From NCBI RefSeq assembly GCF_023278565.1, contig NC_064675.1, forward strand, positions 6,386,001 through 6,450,000: a DNA stretch of 64,000 nt, read 5' to 3'. The DNA comes from Colletotrichum lupini (lineage: Eukaryota; Ascomycota; Sordariomycetes; Glomerellales; Glomerellaceae). Below, piece after piece: positions 51,901 through 64,000 of the stretch; position 1 is the first letter of the stretch; the number at the start of each line of letters is the position of its first letter. The position numbers and the translations under genes were made by a program. A model generated the notes under the pieces. That model had not been told where the DNA came from. It ran no database searches and was given only the letters and a program-made list of their open reading frames with translations.

Positions 51901-54900
51901 TTCGTATTTGGGTCGATTTCACTTCAGATTTAATCTTTTAAATGACACCAATCTGACAGTTTGGAGCAGCTCAGCAGGTCCCAACACTCAAGCATTACTT
52001 AGACCAGACCTTCTGCCATCGACATTTCATCATCTTTATCTAGAATCTCGTATGAAGATAAACGTTGATCAGCGTAGCTCTAAGCCGAATATAGTTCTTG
52101 ATTTTCATCACTTGTGGCAAAACTGTGGGATAAAAATGGACAGGGGGCCTCACCGCCAGCATATGCTCGCGAATAAAGGACACCGAGGCTTTGTAATGTT
52201 GGCATCTTCGGGCATCTTCTTTAGAATTGAACTCCAACTACTATCTCCAATTTTCAGTATTGAAATACACGACACATTGAAGAAAAATAACACGCGTACA
52301 GTTGGACTAGAATCCAGCCTTGACTTCTCCAACAACCTCCCAAGTCAGCTATGGCAACTGCTGGTATTTCAGCAGTGTCGACTACCTTATGATTGGAGCA
52401 ATCTAAGTCTGGCGGGTGATTTCAACATTTCGTCCACCAAAATATTGATAACCTCCCGAAGTACCGCTTCATCGAGCCTGATCAGACTTTCACTTCCTAC
52501 TCCGATCGTTTTCTTTCCTCTGAGCTTGTAAGACTGGTAAAAGTTCCTGAAATAGGCCACCTCAGAGCCCATTGTGTCGCTCAGAAAAGGAGACTTTGGT
52601 GGCTGTTGAGTTGTTGAAGAATTCAGAATCTTCCAGACTGCAAACCACTGCTTTTTGCGACCAGGAAGCTGTTGAGTGCGTGCAATCAGATAATCTTGAT
52701 CTTCTGTGACGCCCCCGAAAATAACTTCACCTAAAGACTCACAACCGCGACTGATGATGTGTTTGTCTCGTAGACTAGCGTTGCAGAATGTATGAGCACA
52801 AACTGGGCAGTTGTAAGGGACCCGGTGCGCCGTCCAAATATGATCTTTGACATCTGACATTGTAATCAAAGCATCGACTCGCAGACATTGAAGATGCTCC
52901 CAAGGGCTATCGACAAACAAGGGACATGCAAATTCGGTAGATCGAGCGCGAATGTCTCTTCGTTGAGATTTCCGTGACCCACGTCTACCCGAAGTGATGG
53001 GAAGTGTGTTTGTTTTGCTTCGTCGCTTCTCCCTTCCTGCGTCGTGACTGACAATGTGCTGGTATGTCTTGAAACTCTTGTGCGCCTTCCTAGCTAGACT
53101 TTTGACAAGTATGTTGTCATCCGCCAGAGCTCTGTAACTAGCAAATGACTGCTTTGCTGATGTCGCCGTAGCCGCCTTCGTGGAACTGCCAGCGGTGTTG
53201 TCGTCAAGAGATTCTGGGGTGACAGCCCTAGCGGACGATGGCTCGACGAAAGTGTCTGGATCGAGACCAGTTGGTATAGCATCAAGAATGCATTCTTGCT
53301 TCACTGATGTCTGACCTGCTTCCTGGGACTGGTTTCTTTGATGTTCAATCGTCGGAGACTTTTCTTCACGCATCGAACCTGCACAATTCTTTTCAGAATC
53401 GTCGACGGGGGCGCGTTGCTGCAAAGGACTCCCGGTACTTGAGGGATCATCCTGTATAGGAATGCCGTCTATCGAAAGTACAGTGTTCTTGTTGCTAATC
53501 GACCGTGTGCGAGTCTTCGAGTTTCGTAGGTGGTTGAATCGAGTCGCTTTGACAGAGCCGTTAGTGAAGTCACCCGCATCAATCGTGATTCGCATGGCTT
53601 TCGCATGCTCAGTTGCAGAGGCTGTCTGTATCGCGCTAGGCTCCACACGATGATATATTCCAGATACGCCTCGGCGGATCAAGATGCCGCATCTCTGTGC
53701 TAGTAGGTAGTCGTAACTGCGCAAACGTGCTCCGTTCCCAAGGTCAAGAAAGATGGTGTCCTCGCTTTCAACAATGCAATTACCTTCTACTACGACCCCG
53801 TCGCGACTCCTAGAAATAGTGAAGGTTCTGGCGTTTTTGAAAGGGACACCGGCAAATTTCGTCCTCCCAAACCAGCTAAACTCATCGGCTGAATTGGCAA
53901 AAATGCCTCGAGGAATTGAACCGTCAAAGCTGGTCCAAGCGAACAACGACATATCGCCTGTCTTGTCTAGAATTGCCCCCTGAAGGTTCCGGAATGCTAA
54001 TTGTTTACCCTCGCCGTAAATTATTGGCAAGGTGACGCCAAAGATGCCAAGAAGAGCGTATGACGAATCCTCGCCACGAGTATCCTTCTTTCCTGCTGCC
54101 CAAGACATCTTGCGTGCAACTGAAAAAGAATGTATAGGTCGTGATGTATCTCTGGGTATGTCTTCTATGCCTGTGACACGCTCTAAGAAAGATTGGAAAG
54201 CGAGCGAAGAAGTGTCCCCTCGAAGGTGCCAATTGCAGTCATAGAAGTAGATTCTCTTAGGGAACAGGAGTTCTTGAAGACTCCAGGATCGATTCCAGAA
54301 CAGAGATTTCTTCCAGGTTTTTGCACATTCGTAAGGCGGGCAGCAGGGCAGATCGAATAGGTAAACGAAGCAAATGCGCGCATTTTGAAAATATTCCGAA
54401 AGGGAGTTGATGGCATGAGAGACCTCATCAAACGAGTTTTTATCGATACATAACGAGTCAATCCAAATGTAGTCCAGACCATTCTGGCGTGCAAGGAGAC
54501 AAGCATTGTCGATGACTGCTTTGCGGCTTATGTTATCGGGCAAGCTGGCCGAGTCGTATGCGTCCCACTCATCATGTCCAGGGGTCGAGTAAACATGAGA
54601 TAAGATGGCATAGTCAACTAGTAAAGGGAAGCTGTGATTTGATATCTTTCTGGTCGTGCAATGTACGAGCTTCATTTTCGTAGGTGTTGGTGATGGAGAT
54701 TGTGGCCCGAGGTCGGTGGGAAGGACGTGTTTGAGGGTGCGTTGCATATGAGCTGGACAGAAGTGAGGAATTGGGGCCCAGAACTTTTATATGACAGAGA
54801 ACGACTGCGTCACTTTCCGACAACTGATGTAGCCTTGTGAACGTGTAGTTGTGTGCACAGCTGTGCACTGGGCTAGTGTAGCCTGACGCTGCAAGAGGCA

Positions 54901-57900
54901 TGGAAACGCCTCGCGAATGGCCCGTTTGAAGTGGTGGCATGCCGTTCTGGCCCGCATGGAACATCTGAACAACTTCGATCGGGGCGTCTTTGTGGTGCGA
55001 TAGCGCCACATTAGAACTCTACGCGTGTACCTGAGTACTTGTGGTAACTACATGTACTGTTTGCTCCCCGGCCTGTTCGAAAGGTTTTGAACTTATAGCA
55101 TGTACTACCCAGTCTTATGAATGAATTTTTTGCAAACTCGCGAGTGTTGCCATTTGATTGGAAGTGCGACATTCAAATGTCGACTACCATTGATACAACC
55201 ACTATTTGGCGGACAACGAGGCGAAGCAGTCCACAGGTAATGAATCAAGACGACAAGCCATTCGCAGATACTCCAGCCAGAAGTTCATCGTCGACACTTC
55301 ATGCCTGTTCCTTGAATCGTGAACCCATATGCAAGGTCTACGCTTAAGATGGAACAATGCCATAGACGCCTTGAATGCGGTAATACTGGTTGCATGTAGT
55401 CAAATGACACACATCACTGCCCTTACCGGCATGCGACGCCACACGTACCGTTGGGTAGCCCAGGTACTTTGCTGAATAAAGAAGAAAGGTCTACTAAGGC
55501 GCCTGTTTATATCACGGGGAAAGACAAACAATTCAAGTAAATGGCGCAAAGAAAAGAGCTGTTCTGGTACAGAGCAAGCCTATCGCATCGAACAGCATCG
55601 GTGCCACATGCATAGTTGGGTTCGTATTACAAGATAGTGCGGATGATGAGGGTGCCTACCCACACCGAGGGTCTTGTGATGTGACCTTGTCCGCGGATGG
55701 CCGGGAGATTCTACGCTGAGAATCCTCAGCCCTATGGCTGAACCAAATGATCATGGACACCGGCTTTGTGAGGGTCTCAGGCAAGCTTTGTGGCCTGACT
55801 GCATTTGACGCCCAAGTGGAAAGGCAATTGAGGCGGTGGGCCAAGGTTTGACAGGTCGGCTGAACAGCGAAAACAAAGAGAATGATGAACCCTATTTCGC
55901 CGCTGGAACCCGGTATTGCCAATTCCGCCAACCTTTGCAAGTGTCTGAGGCCAGGCTGGAATGCTCCGAAACAAAGCCGTCCGAGAGCACGATGAAAGAT
56001 CCTCAGAACTGTTCATCTAGCTCTAGGAGGTCAAAAGATGCCGAGCAAAGGCGGGTAAGGTGAGCAGTCAACATGGTTCATGTTGGCCGAGATTATGTCT
56101 AATCCGCCCGACGAGCAATACCCGACTTGAATATCCAAGTATATTGCCAGCGGCTAGTACCTCTCAAGTGACCTAAAATCGCACGTATCGAGGAACACCT
56201 GATTATGAACTCTCCAGGATTATGTTTTGATATCCGCTCAGGAATGTATTAGGGGCAGTTTTGAGCTAGGCTGAGGCCTCACGAATAAGCATGGGTCCAA
56301 TTCCAGCATCCCATGATGACACTAACTACTGTGTCTTTGGTAGTGGCGCAACAGCCGCAAATCCATGTAGCGACAATCGGTTTACTGCAAAGCCAACATT
56401 TTGATTTGAAAAATGGTGGGCATTGTTGGCAGTCTGATTGAGAGGTTGAGAGGGCGCATCCATGGAGGGCCTCCGTGAAGTGCGACGCTGGTGAGGGGCA
56501 TGTGAGTGGCATGCCTGCGCAGACACAGGCGCACGTTTGAGTCGAATGAGACGTGCAGTTGAGTGTCTCATCCACTGCCCATCCCATCTCTTCTTATCCT
56601 TCACTCTCGACTTACTCACTTTCTCATTCTCACGAAACTCATCACGTTATTTCATTCTTGATCATCATTCCCTTAAAACCCTCACGGCTGATGACTGAAA
56701 ACGTCTCATTTAAAATGAGTTGAGCTAGCTGCGGGTCTCCGAGACATCCCCGAGGTCGGAGGGGCCCTGGAGACGGAGCTGGTGCCCCGCGGCTGTTTTT
56801 AGTGTTTGACTCATCGCTTTCAGGAGTGAGAAAACCAAAGGCTACTAATGAGAATTTCTGAGTGAGGAAGAGTCAACATCCCTTCAAGTTCGACCAAACG
56901 CCCCTTTTCAACCCAATCAACCAACCCATAAATCAGACATTCAACATGGCTCCCGCCTCTCACGACCACATCCTGACGCTCTCGTGCCCGGACAAGTCCG
57001 GCATCGTCCACGCCGTGACGGGGGTGTTTGCGGCCGAGAAGCTCAACATCCTGGACCTCCAGCAGTTCTCCGACCCCGTATCGGAAAAGTTTTTCATGCG
57101 CGTGCACTTTGGGCCGACCGAGTCCGAGTCGACGGAGCACCTCAAGGGCCCGTTCGACGCCCTCGCCGCCGATCTCCAGCTGGACTGGTACCGCATCCGG
57201 CCCGTCGCCCGGAAGCTGCGCACCCTGATCATGGTCTCCAAGATCGGACACTGCCTCAACGACCTCCTCTTCCGCGCAAAGTCGGGCCAGCTGCCCATTG
57301 ACATCCCTCTCATCGTCTCCAACCACAACGAGTACCAGGGCCTGGCCGGCAACTACGGCATCGACTTCCACCACTTGCCTGTCAACAAGGACACCAAGGC
57401 TGAGCAGGAGGAGGCTATCCTGCGCCTGGTCAAGGAGAACGACATTGAGCTCATCGTTCTGGCCCGCTACATGCAGGTCCTGTCACCCAAGCTGTGCGAG
57501 GCCATGTCCGGCAAAATCATCAACATCCACCACTCCTTCCTGCCATCTTTCAAGGGCGCGAAGCCCTACCACCAGGCCTACGAGCGCGGTGTCAAGATCA
57601 TTGGCGCGACGGCCCACTTCGTCACGGCTGACCTGGACGAGGGCCCGATTATTGAGCAGCGCATTGCTAGAGTTGACCACTGCATGAGCCCCAAGGACCT
57701 TGTCGAGGAGGGATCCAATATTGAGAGCCAGGTTCTGGCTGCCGCAGTCAAGTGGACTGCTGAGGGACGCGTGTTCCTCAACAAGACCAAGACGGTTGTT
57801 TTCAATTAGGCATCAAAAAGGATAGGGCATTAAACGGAAATGATAAATAAAAGTTGGTCTTTTTTCCTGCACCTCGCAATATCCATCTATTTTACATTAT

Positions 57901-60900
57901 TCTGCTCTCTTGTCTCCGCCTCCCTTCTCTGACACATCTCCCTTCTCTCCCTTCTCATGACGACCCCAGTTGCCGTCAGGTAACTCGAAAACCAAGTCGC
58001 TGAAACCAGGGCTGCTATTCATCGGCGAATTGAAAGGCGACGGTAACTCTTGAGGTTGTTGCTCGCCTAAAGCGGACTTCCGATCATGGTGCTCTAATTC
58101 TGATATTGGCACCCCTTTTCCATCCATCTCAGCCTTGCCACCAGTGAAGATATCTGCATCATGTAAACCACGCCCGCTTTCATTTTCGTTTTTGTGTTCT
58201 CCATCGAAATTCCTCTTTCTCCGAGCCCGCCAGCAGAGGAACCATATCATGGCCACCATCGCAACCAAGCCACATCCACCCGCGACTGCAATTCCTGCTA
58301 TTGCACCTGTTCCTAATCCGCTTGGAGAAGCGGAGTTGACGCTGGCGGTCTCGGATGGTGTGCCTGATGTTGCTCCAGTTCCTGCCTCCACCTCTGTCCA
58401 ATATTCCCGCCAGGTATCGACAAAGGTATCCGCAGGTCTCGACCGTAAGTCTTCAGTGTTATCCGGGACAATGAGCTGTTCTGCCATTCCTGGCCCTGGT
58501 GCTTGTGCCATGAAAAATCGCTCTCGGTCATAGTTGAAACCGGTGAAAGCACCTTGCAGAAAAGCTCGACCTAACGTATATCGGTTCAGTGATGAGGAAG
58601 CCACGATGTCCGATTCAGTCCATGGTTTGCAAGGCCAATAAGTATCCACCCCCCAGTTCACATAGTTCTCTCTGGCGGGCATTCGATCTATTGTGAGATT
58701 CAATAGCCTGAAAGGAATCTTTATAGTAATATTCCGGAAATTTTCGTCTGCGAATACGAAGGTCATGGAAGCCGGAGAGTTGACGAAGCGCGTGGTGCCG
58801 ACGGGATCTGAGTGAAACTCCCACACATACAATCCGATTTCTGGCACCCAGCGGACGGGTAGGTGAGAAGCAGCAGCCTCGCATACCTCTGGAGGAAGAT
58901 ACAAGTAAGGGGCAGCCGCATTTGGCAGGACCATGGCAGACCCGGTAGGGCCACCGTACTTGTCAGCCATACTTTGAACGGCGGCAGGGAGACTTTCGCT
59001 TTGCCATACGCTTCCAACAGATGTGTTGTATGGCGATGGTCCTGCTTCAAAGTCGAGAAGTACGTCCACAAGTATCACCCGAGGGAGAGTGGAATCTAGG
59101 CGAAACGTCCCTACGTCTCCTAGAATGCGGTTTTCTTCATAGCCCCCCAATATCAGCGATCCTGTCTGGCCCAATGTGACGCTTCCCAAATGCATGTACC
59201 AAGAGCTATTGGCGATGAAATTTTCCGACGTCATTTGGTCGGTGATGCTGTAAATGGAGTTGGGATTGGAATAGTCGTAACTAAGCTCATCGCCCAAGCC
59301 AATCGTTCCGACGGGTACGGTTTCATTCGAGATGTTTGAGTATGCTGTCGGGTACAGATTGGGGTTGTAAATGTCGATGGTAATGTCTGCCCAATAACTT
59401 CTTTTAATGTCGTTCATGCGCGAAAGCAGGTTCGTGCGCTGTCGATATACCTTGCTCATGGTATTCTTGTCAAGTCCGAGAGGCCAGTCATCCATGAGTG
59501 CGACGGCGCTCGCGTTTGATTTGAGGACGCTTCCTCTGGATGCAGTACCGTTGTAGCCTCCCCCTTGTTCCACAGAAATCATCATGCTGTCTGTTGAACC
59601 CGTCGGCCAAAGGAAGTAAGCAATAGACCCGTGATCAAGAGACCCCGGCGTGTCCGAAAGCCCTATCGCTCGCCATGGTCCATCTGGGCCAAATGAGCTT
59701 GAGTTCACCCCTAATTCAGGGTCCGTCGACCAGTAAAGGCGCCGGTATTGGCTTCTCACGCATGTTATCCATGAGAGAATAACCACCAACAATATGCCGT
59801 CGCGCATCTCGATAGAGAAAGTCGATAGTGACGTCGGAGGAAAGATTCCAATTACCAGATAACAACTGATGGCTGGTAAGAAAAAGGAGAGACGTGAGAT
59901 GTCCTTTGGCAGTCCCAGGAGGGGTCGTGAAGGCGGGTCAACGAAGCAAAATAGAAGTTCCCTCTTAGTCTAGAAGAAGTTTCTGCAGGGATATCTGTAA
60001 TACATTGTCGGGAAACAGCAATCTCCCTCAAGTCTCGGAGGCGATGTTGCTTGGATGATTTTGAGTTGCATATGCATGTTGGAGCAGACAAAGCTGTTGG
60101 TTGGCGGAGTAGGCTTGGCCGCCCCGTCACGGTGGCTGCGCCTGCGTATCGTGTGACAAACATGACGGGTACTAGGAGGCTTCCGTGGAACGTAAAGAGT
60201 ACTTGGTGGTCAAGTCTACAGGCGCAAGGCGGAAAAGCAAGCTGATAGTCAGGCGGTCGGTATCTTGGCAGGCTGCGGCGTAGAGCTGCATGTTGGTCCA
60301 GGGGTTCATACGGAGAAACATGGACGAAAGTTGCCTAAGTTGGTTATACTTTGGGTTCGATGGCATCATACGAGTCCTAGATATTCCCATCAAAGGCCAA
60401 ACAAGTTCTTCTGCATGTCTGTACCCACCCAACTTTGTCCTGTGCCCTTCCGTGTCTGCTCAGCTCTCGACCCAACACCTCCGAGACTATTTTCAAATAG
60501 TTCTGTCTTCCGAGGATCATCTATATGCCCATAATCTATTCGGAATATTCAGGAGATAAGAAGCGGGCTGCGGCTTCCCGCGCTACAGTGCTTCTTAGTC
60601 TGAAGATAGCAGTGATATTTGTATCACGAGGCTGGTGGGCAGACGGGTAGGCGCGCAGCACAAGTGATCGACGTCGCCGAGGGAACAGGGAGGTACATGT
60701 AACCAACCGCGCCGCAATCGTACTTATCAAGAGAGTTCTAGTGATAAATCAACAGACCCGTGTGCTCCAAGAATAGAATCAACTTTGAGCTAAGGCTACT
60801 CCTCCCTTTCTCTTGCATCTAGGCATGCAGCCGAGAAAGCCGTTATGGCCGATGAAGGCGAAACTCGGCCGTAACAACGACTACCTTAACCTTCAAAGTC

Positions 60901-63900
60901 CCATCTTTCATTTCGAGTACTTGAAAAAGTGTTCTTCGTACGCGTATCACGCCCACCGATATCATTGACCTTAAGAAGAGAACGGAGAAGTGAAACTACC
61001 ATCAGAAGTAATGGACTTGGCTACTTGTTTGGAGCAGGTAACTTGGAGTTACATTATCTATCCTAAAGCAAGAAACCGCGTGCATTGGCCTCAAAATGGG
61101 CAGGAACCTAGGGCCTTGAATAGAGGCAGCAAATACCCTTGGAATTGACCATCACATCACATAACTTCACTTGCCTCATCGATCATCAAGCGCGCAACAA
61201 GAAATGGCACCCGAGAGACTGGGCGGTTCAGTGTGGAAGTCTATCCATGTCGCCGAAGACCCAGTAAGGAAGGTAATTGATCGGATGGAGCTAGCAGCAG
61301 AAAGTCTGCTAGCACATTAAAGACACGACCACTCACCCTCGGCACTGTAGTAAGACGAGTGCCCGGTTCCGTTTCGCTCTTTGTGTGACACAATCGTTGG
61401 TATTATGTTGTCATTAGAATTGAGAGTTACTTAGGTAGATTGTCGGCGTAGGAATCCTGAACTAAGAAATAGTATTTCCCTTAATCCAACCAAAGTCTCA
61501 TCTTGGACATATAATCATTACAATGCTTTACGCAACGAGGCCAGCAACGAATGCAGCCGCGGCCGGGGCATCCTGCTCGTAGTTCCTGTGGTCAGCAGTG
61601 ATGATGATACCGCCGTCGCAGATGTTGTCGCCGTCATGGCAAATAACCTTGACCTTGGAGGCAGGGATGCTGCCAACAGGCTGGCCATCGAACGGGTCGC
61701 CGAAGATGAGGACTACATAGTACAAGCTGTCAGTAAGCGGATCTCAAGAATATTCAGATTAGGAATTCTGTAGACTGTAGACATACCGGCAGAGACACGG
61801 GCGGTCTGGGCCGCGGTGAGCTTGGACGCAGCGTTGTGGACGAGCTGGCCACCCTGGCTGTAGCCGGACATGACGATCTTGGTGCTGGGACACTGGGTCA
61901 CAGCCTGAGGAGAGCCTGTTAGCTTGAAGAAACACCCTGCATGAAGGGTCTTGAACTTACGCGAGCAACCAAGTTGGCCATGGTGGTGCTGCCAGCTGCG
62001 TCGCCGCCGGCGAGGAAGCCGAGAATGCTAGCGGAGTAGTCGACACCCTGGACAGCCAAGTTGGAGGTTCCGACGAGACCGGCAAGGGCGTTGAAGAAGA
62101 CGGGTCCCTCGGAGCCAGCCTCACCAACGTTGCCGGACTGAGTGGTGCCACGGGCCCAGATCAAAGTAACCTTGCGGCAAGCCGTGCCGTCGGTGAGCTG
62201 GTTGAAGGTGTCGCCGTTGTACTGGCGCTTGGAAATCGCGGGGCTAAGAGCGGCGGTGTCTTCGGGCTTGACGGAGTAAGCGGCGTTGTAGTAAGCCTCA
62301 AGCTCGGCGATGGGGAAAGACCCAATCTCGCTGCGAGCGACGGGGACGCTCTCGAGAGGGGCAGCGAGGGCCGTGGAGGCCGCGAGGAAGAGTAGGCTGG
62401 CCTTCATTGCGACGGTTCGGGGACGATGGCAGCTGCTGGACCTGGGTTGCTTTGAGAAGCAGAAGGGACTTGTCGGGCTTGGGAGTCTGGAGCTCTGAAG
62501 ATCTCTCCTGATGCTGGATGCCGGGGAACAGGAGCTACTTTATATGCCCTCAACTCCATCTCCCGCGACTACCTTATGCGGAGCTTCGCACCTGTTCATG
62601 ATCGAGATGGGCGCGCCTCACGCGCCGGCAGGGTTGCTGGGCCAAGCCTTGGCTGTCGTTGTTTGCTTCAGTCCCTCTCTCAGTTTGCAATGCGTCGCAG
62701 GGCCAGGGCCAGCATCGACCATTGGTGTCCACCAACGGTGTAGCAGTGCGACTCGAAAGCTTGGCCCGAGCCCCATTTCGGCCAGTGCATGGCTTCTTGA
62801 CGCCTGCCATCTAGTGCCATTGACCAGTCAGACGAGTGCAAAACCAGGAACGTCGGTCTTCGAAGAGGAAGCTGGGACGGCTGAAGCAAGTTTCCCCAAT
62901 TTGTCCTGCAGATTGACTAGCCCACTATAGCACCTCGGCCCGCACCGGTCTCCGTTTGTGCAGCTGATATTGAGTTGTCAAAACTCTTGGATGTCTTAAG
63001 GGAATCGTCGAGGGGTCAGCAACGGCCACGGCCTGCGCGGATGACAGCTGTAGGTGAAGTCTGGAGTTGGAAGTGATCATCCTGACTCTGATAGTGACCC
63101 CATGGCGTCATGATGCAACTTGATAGGCCCGGCAGTTCGCAGTAAATCTCGGGACCGGGGGGGCGCCTACCAAGCCACCAACCTGTCATTGAGTCCCGTG
63201 GCAGTTGAGGGTTGCGTTGACCGGCTCCCAGACGGGGCCAATGTGACATCGCCTCGGGGATGTCGGCCGATTGAAGGTAAGCATATCGGCGTCGAATCCC
63301 AAATCGTAACGGAGTTCTGCCGCTCATCGCGGGGTAATCGAGGCACTTGTGATAGGAGTTTGGGGATTGGGTGTCACGAAGAACACGTGGGTTATGAGCC
63401 GAACATTGACCTTCCACTTTGACGGTGGAGTCCCGCCCCCAAGAGCTTGAGGGTGGGAGCTATGAATAATGAGGTATGACCGCCGGGCGGTAAAGCAGCT
63501 TAGCAAGAGGAATCATTTGCTCAACTGGCGTAATTGATGGCCTCTTTGGGAGTTAGCTGAAAGTTAATCAGCGGGACCCGCCGAAAGCTTCGCATTGATT
63601 ACATACTACAGGACAAAAAAAGAGTAATACGCGATTTTGATTATGATATTGATAAGTTGCGCAATAGACAAGAGGTGGTATTATTGAGTTTCACCTCATA
63701 GTCTTTGCGAGTTGCAAGTCAGGTTACGGTGGGGCTTTAATGAAATCCGGAACCAGACAAGAAGTTTCTTTTGTGGAGGTTTCACTCGTCCACAAAGAAT
63801 CCAGAGCAGCGATGTCAATGTCGAGTGAGAAATAGTCCTCAAATAGCTCGCCACCATCAACAATTGGAAACCATATTCTGTCTCATTGGAGTAGACGTAC

Positions 63901-64000
63901 TTCAACACAACGTATGCTTCCAATCCCACTTTAATGGCTCATCTCACCCTCAACCAATGATACTCTTAATGTCGAGTTCGATTGATGGAACTGCACTCGA

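Overview
The window is nuclear DNA of a filamentous ascomycete (Pezizomycotina), most likely a Sordariomycete. The evidence is genes with short 50-80 bp introns (GTRAGT donors, CTAAC-like branch points, YAG acceptors), intergenic gaps of 0.3-3 kb, and protein families typical of plant-associated fungi: a fungal-rhodopsin (SAT4/PTH11-related) membrane protein, a cutinase, LaeA-like methyltransferases, a HET-domain protein and fungal bZIP factors. The genus cannot be fixed from the sequence alone. I see no tRNA, rRNA, transposase or CRISPR array. About 24 protein-coding loci are supported, plus one clear pseudogene and one coding locus cut by an in-frame stop.

Left part (1-26 kb) is accessory and rich in secondary metabolism: a fungal-rhodopsin protein, a secreted VAO/BBE-type flavin oxidase, a six-cysteine secreted protein, an intact LaeA-like methyltransferase with a decayed tandem copy beside it, a multi-pass membrane protein, a HAD-terpene cyclase fusion (drimane-type class II sesquiterpene synthase signature), a bZIP regulator, a secreted type-B carboxylesterase, an unrecognised protein and a GNAT acetyltransferase.

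The middle (27-43 kb) is mostly housekeeping: beta-carbonic anhydrase, a single-pass surface protein, ribosomal protein eS7, dynactin p62, a large conserved protein of unknown function and a conserved multi-pass membrane protein. A 3.2-kb stretch without a recognisable gene lies at 35.0-38.3 kb.

The most striking feature is at 43.9-54.8 kb. Four consecutive genes (+,-,+,-), together with the bZIP gene at 18-19.7 kb, share one C-terminal module: a double zinc-finger-like cassette with nearly invariant spacing (C-x12-C-x13/14-H-x4-H, then C-x2-C-x12-H-x5-C), followed about 30 residues later by a W(F/Y)xxWxI block. The N-terminal parts all differ: bZIP, classical C2H2 finger, two unrecognised regions, and a HET (heterokaryon incompatibility) domain. 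This looks like a domain-shuffled paralogous family, and it may be an uncharacterised regulatory or non-self-response module. One member carries an in-frame TAG between the cassette and the W block.

The right end (56.9-62.4 kb) carries formyltetrahydrofolate deformylase, a membrane-anchored pepsin-like protein that appears to lack both catalytic aspartates, and a pro-cutinase.
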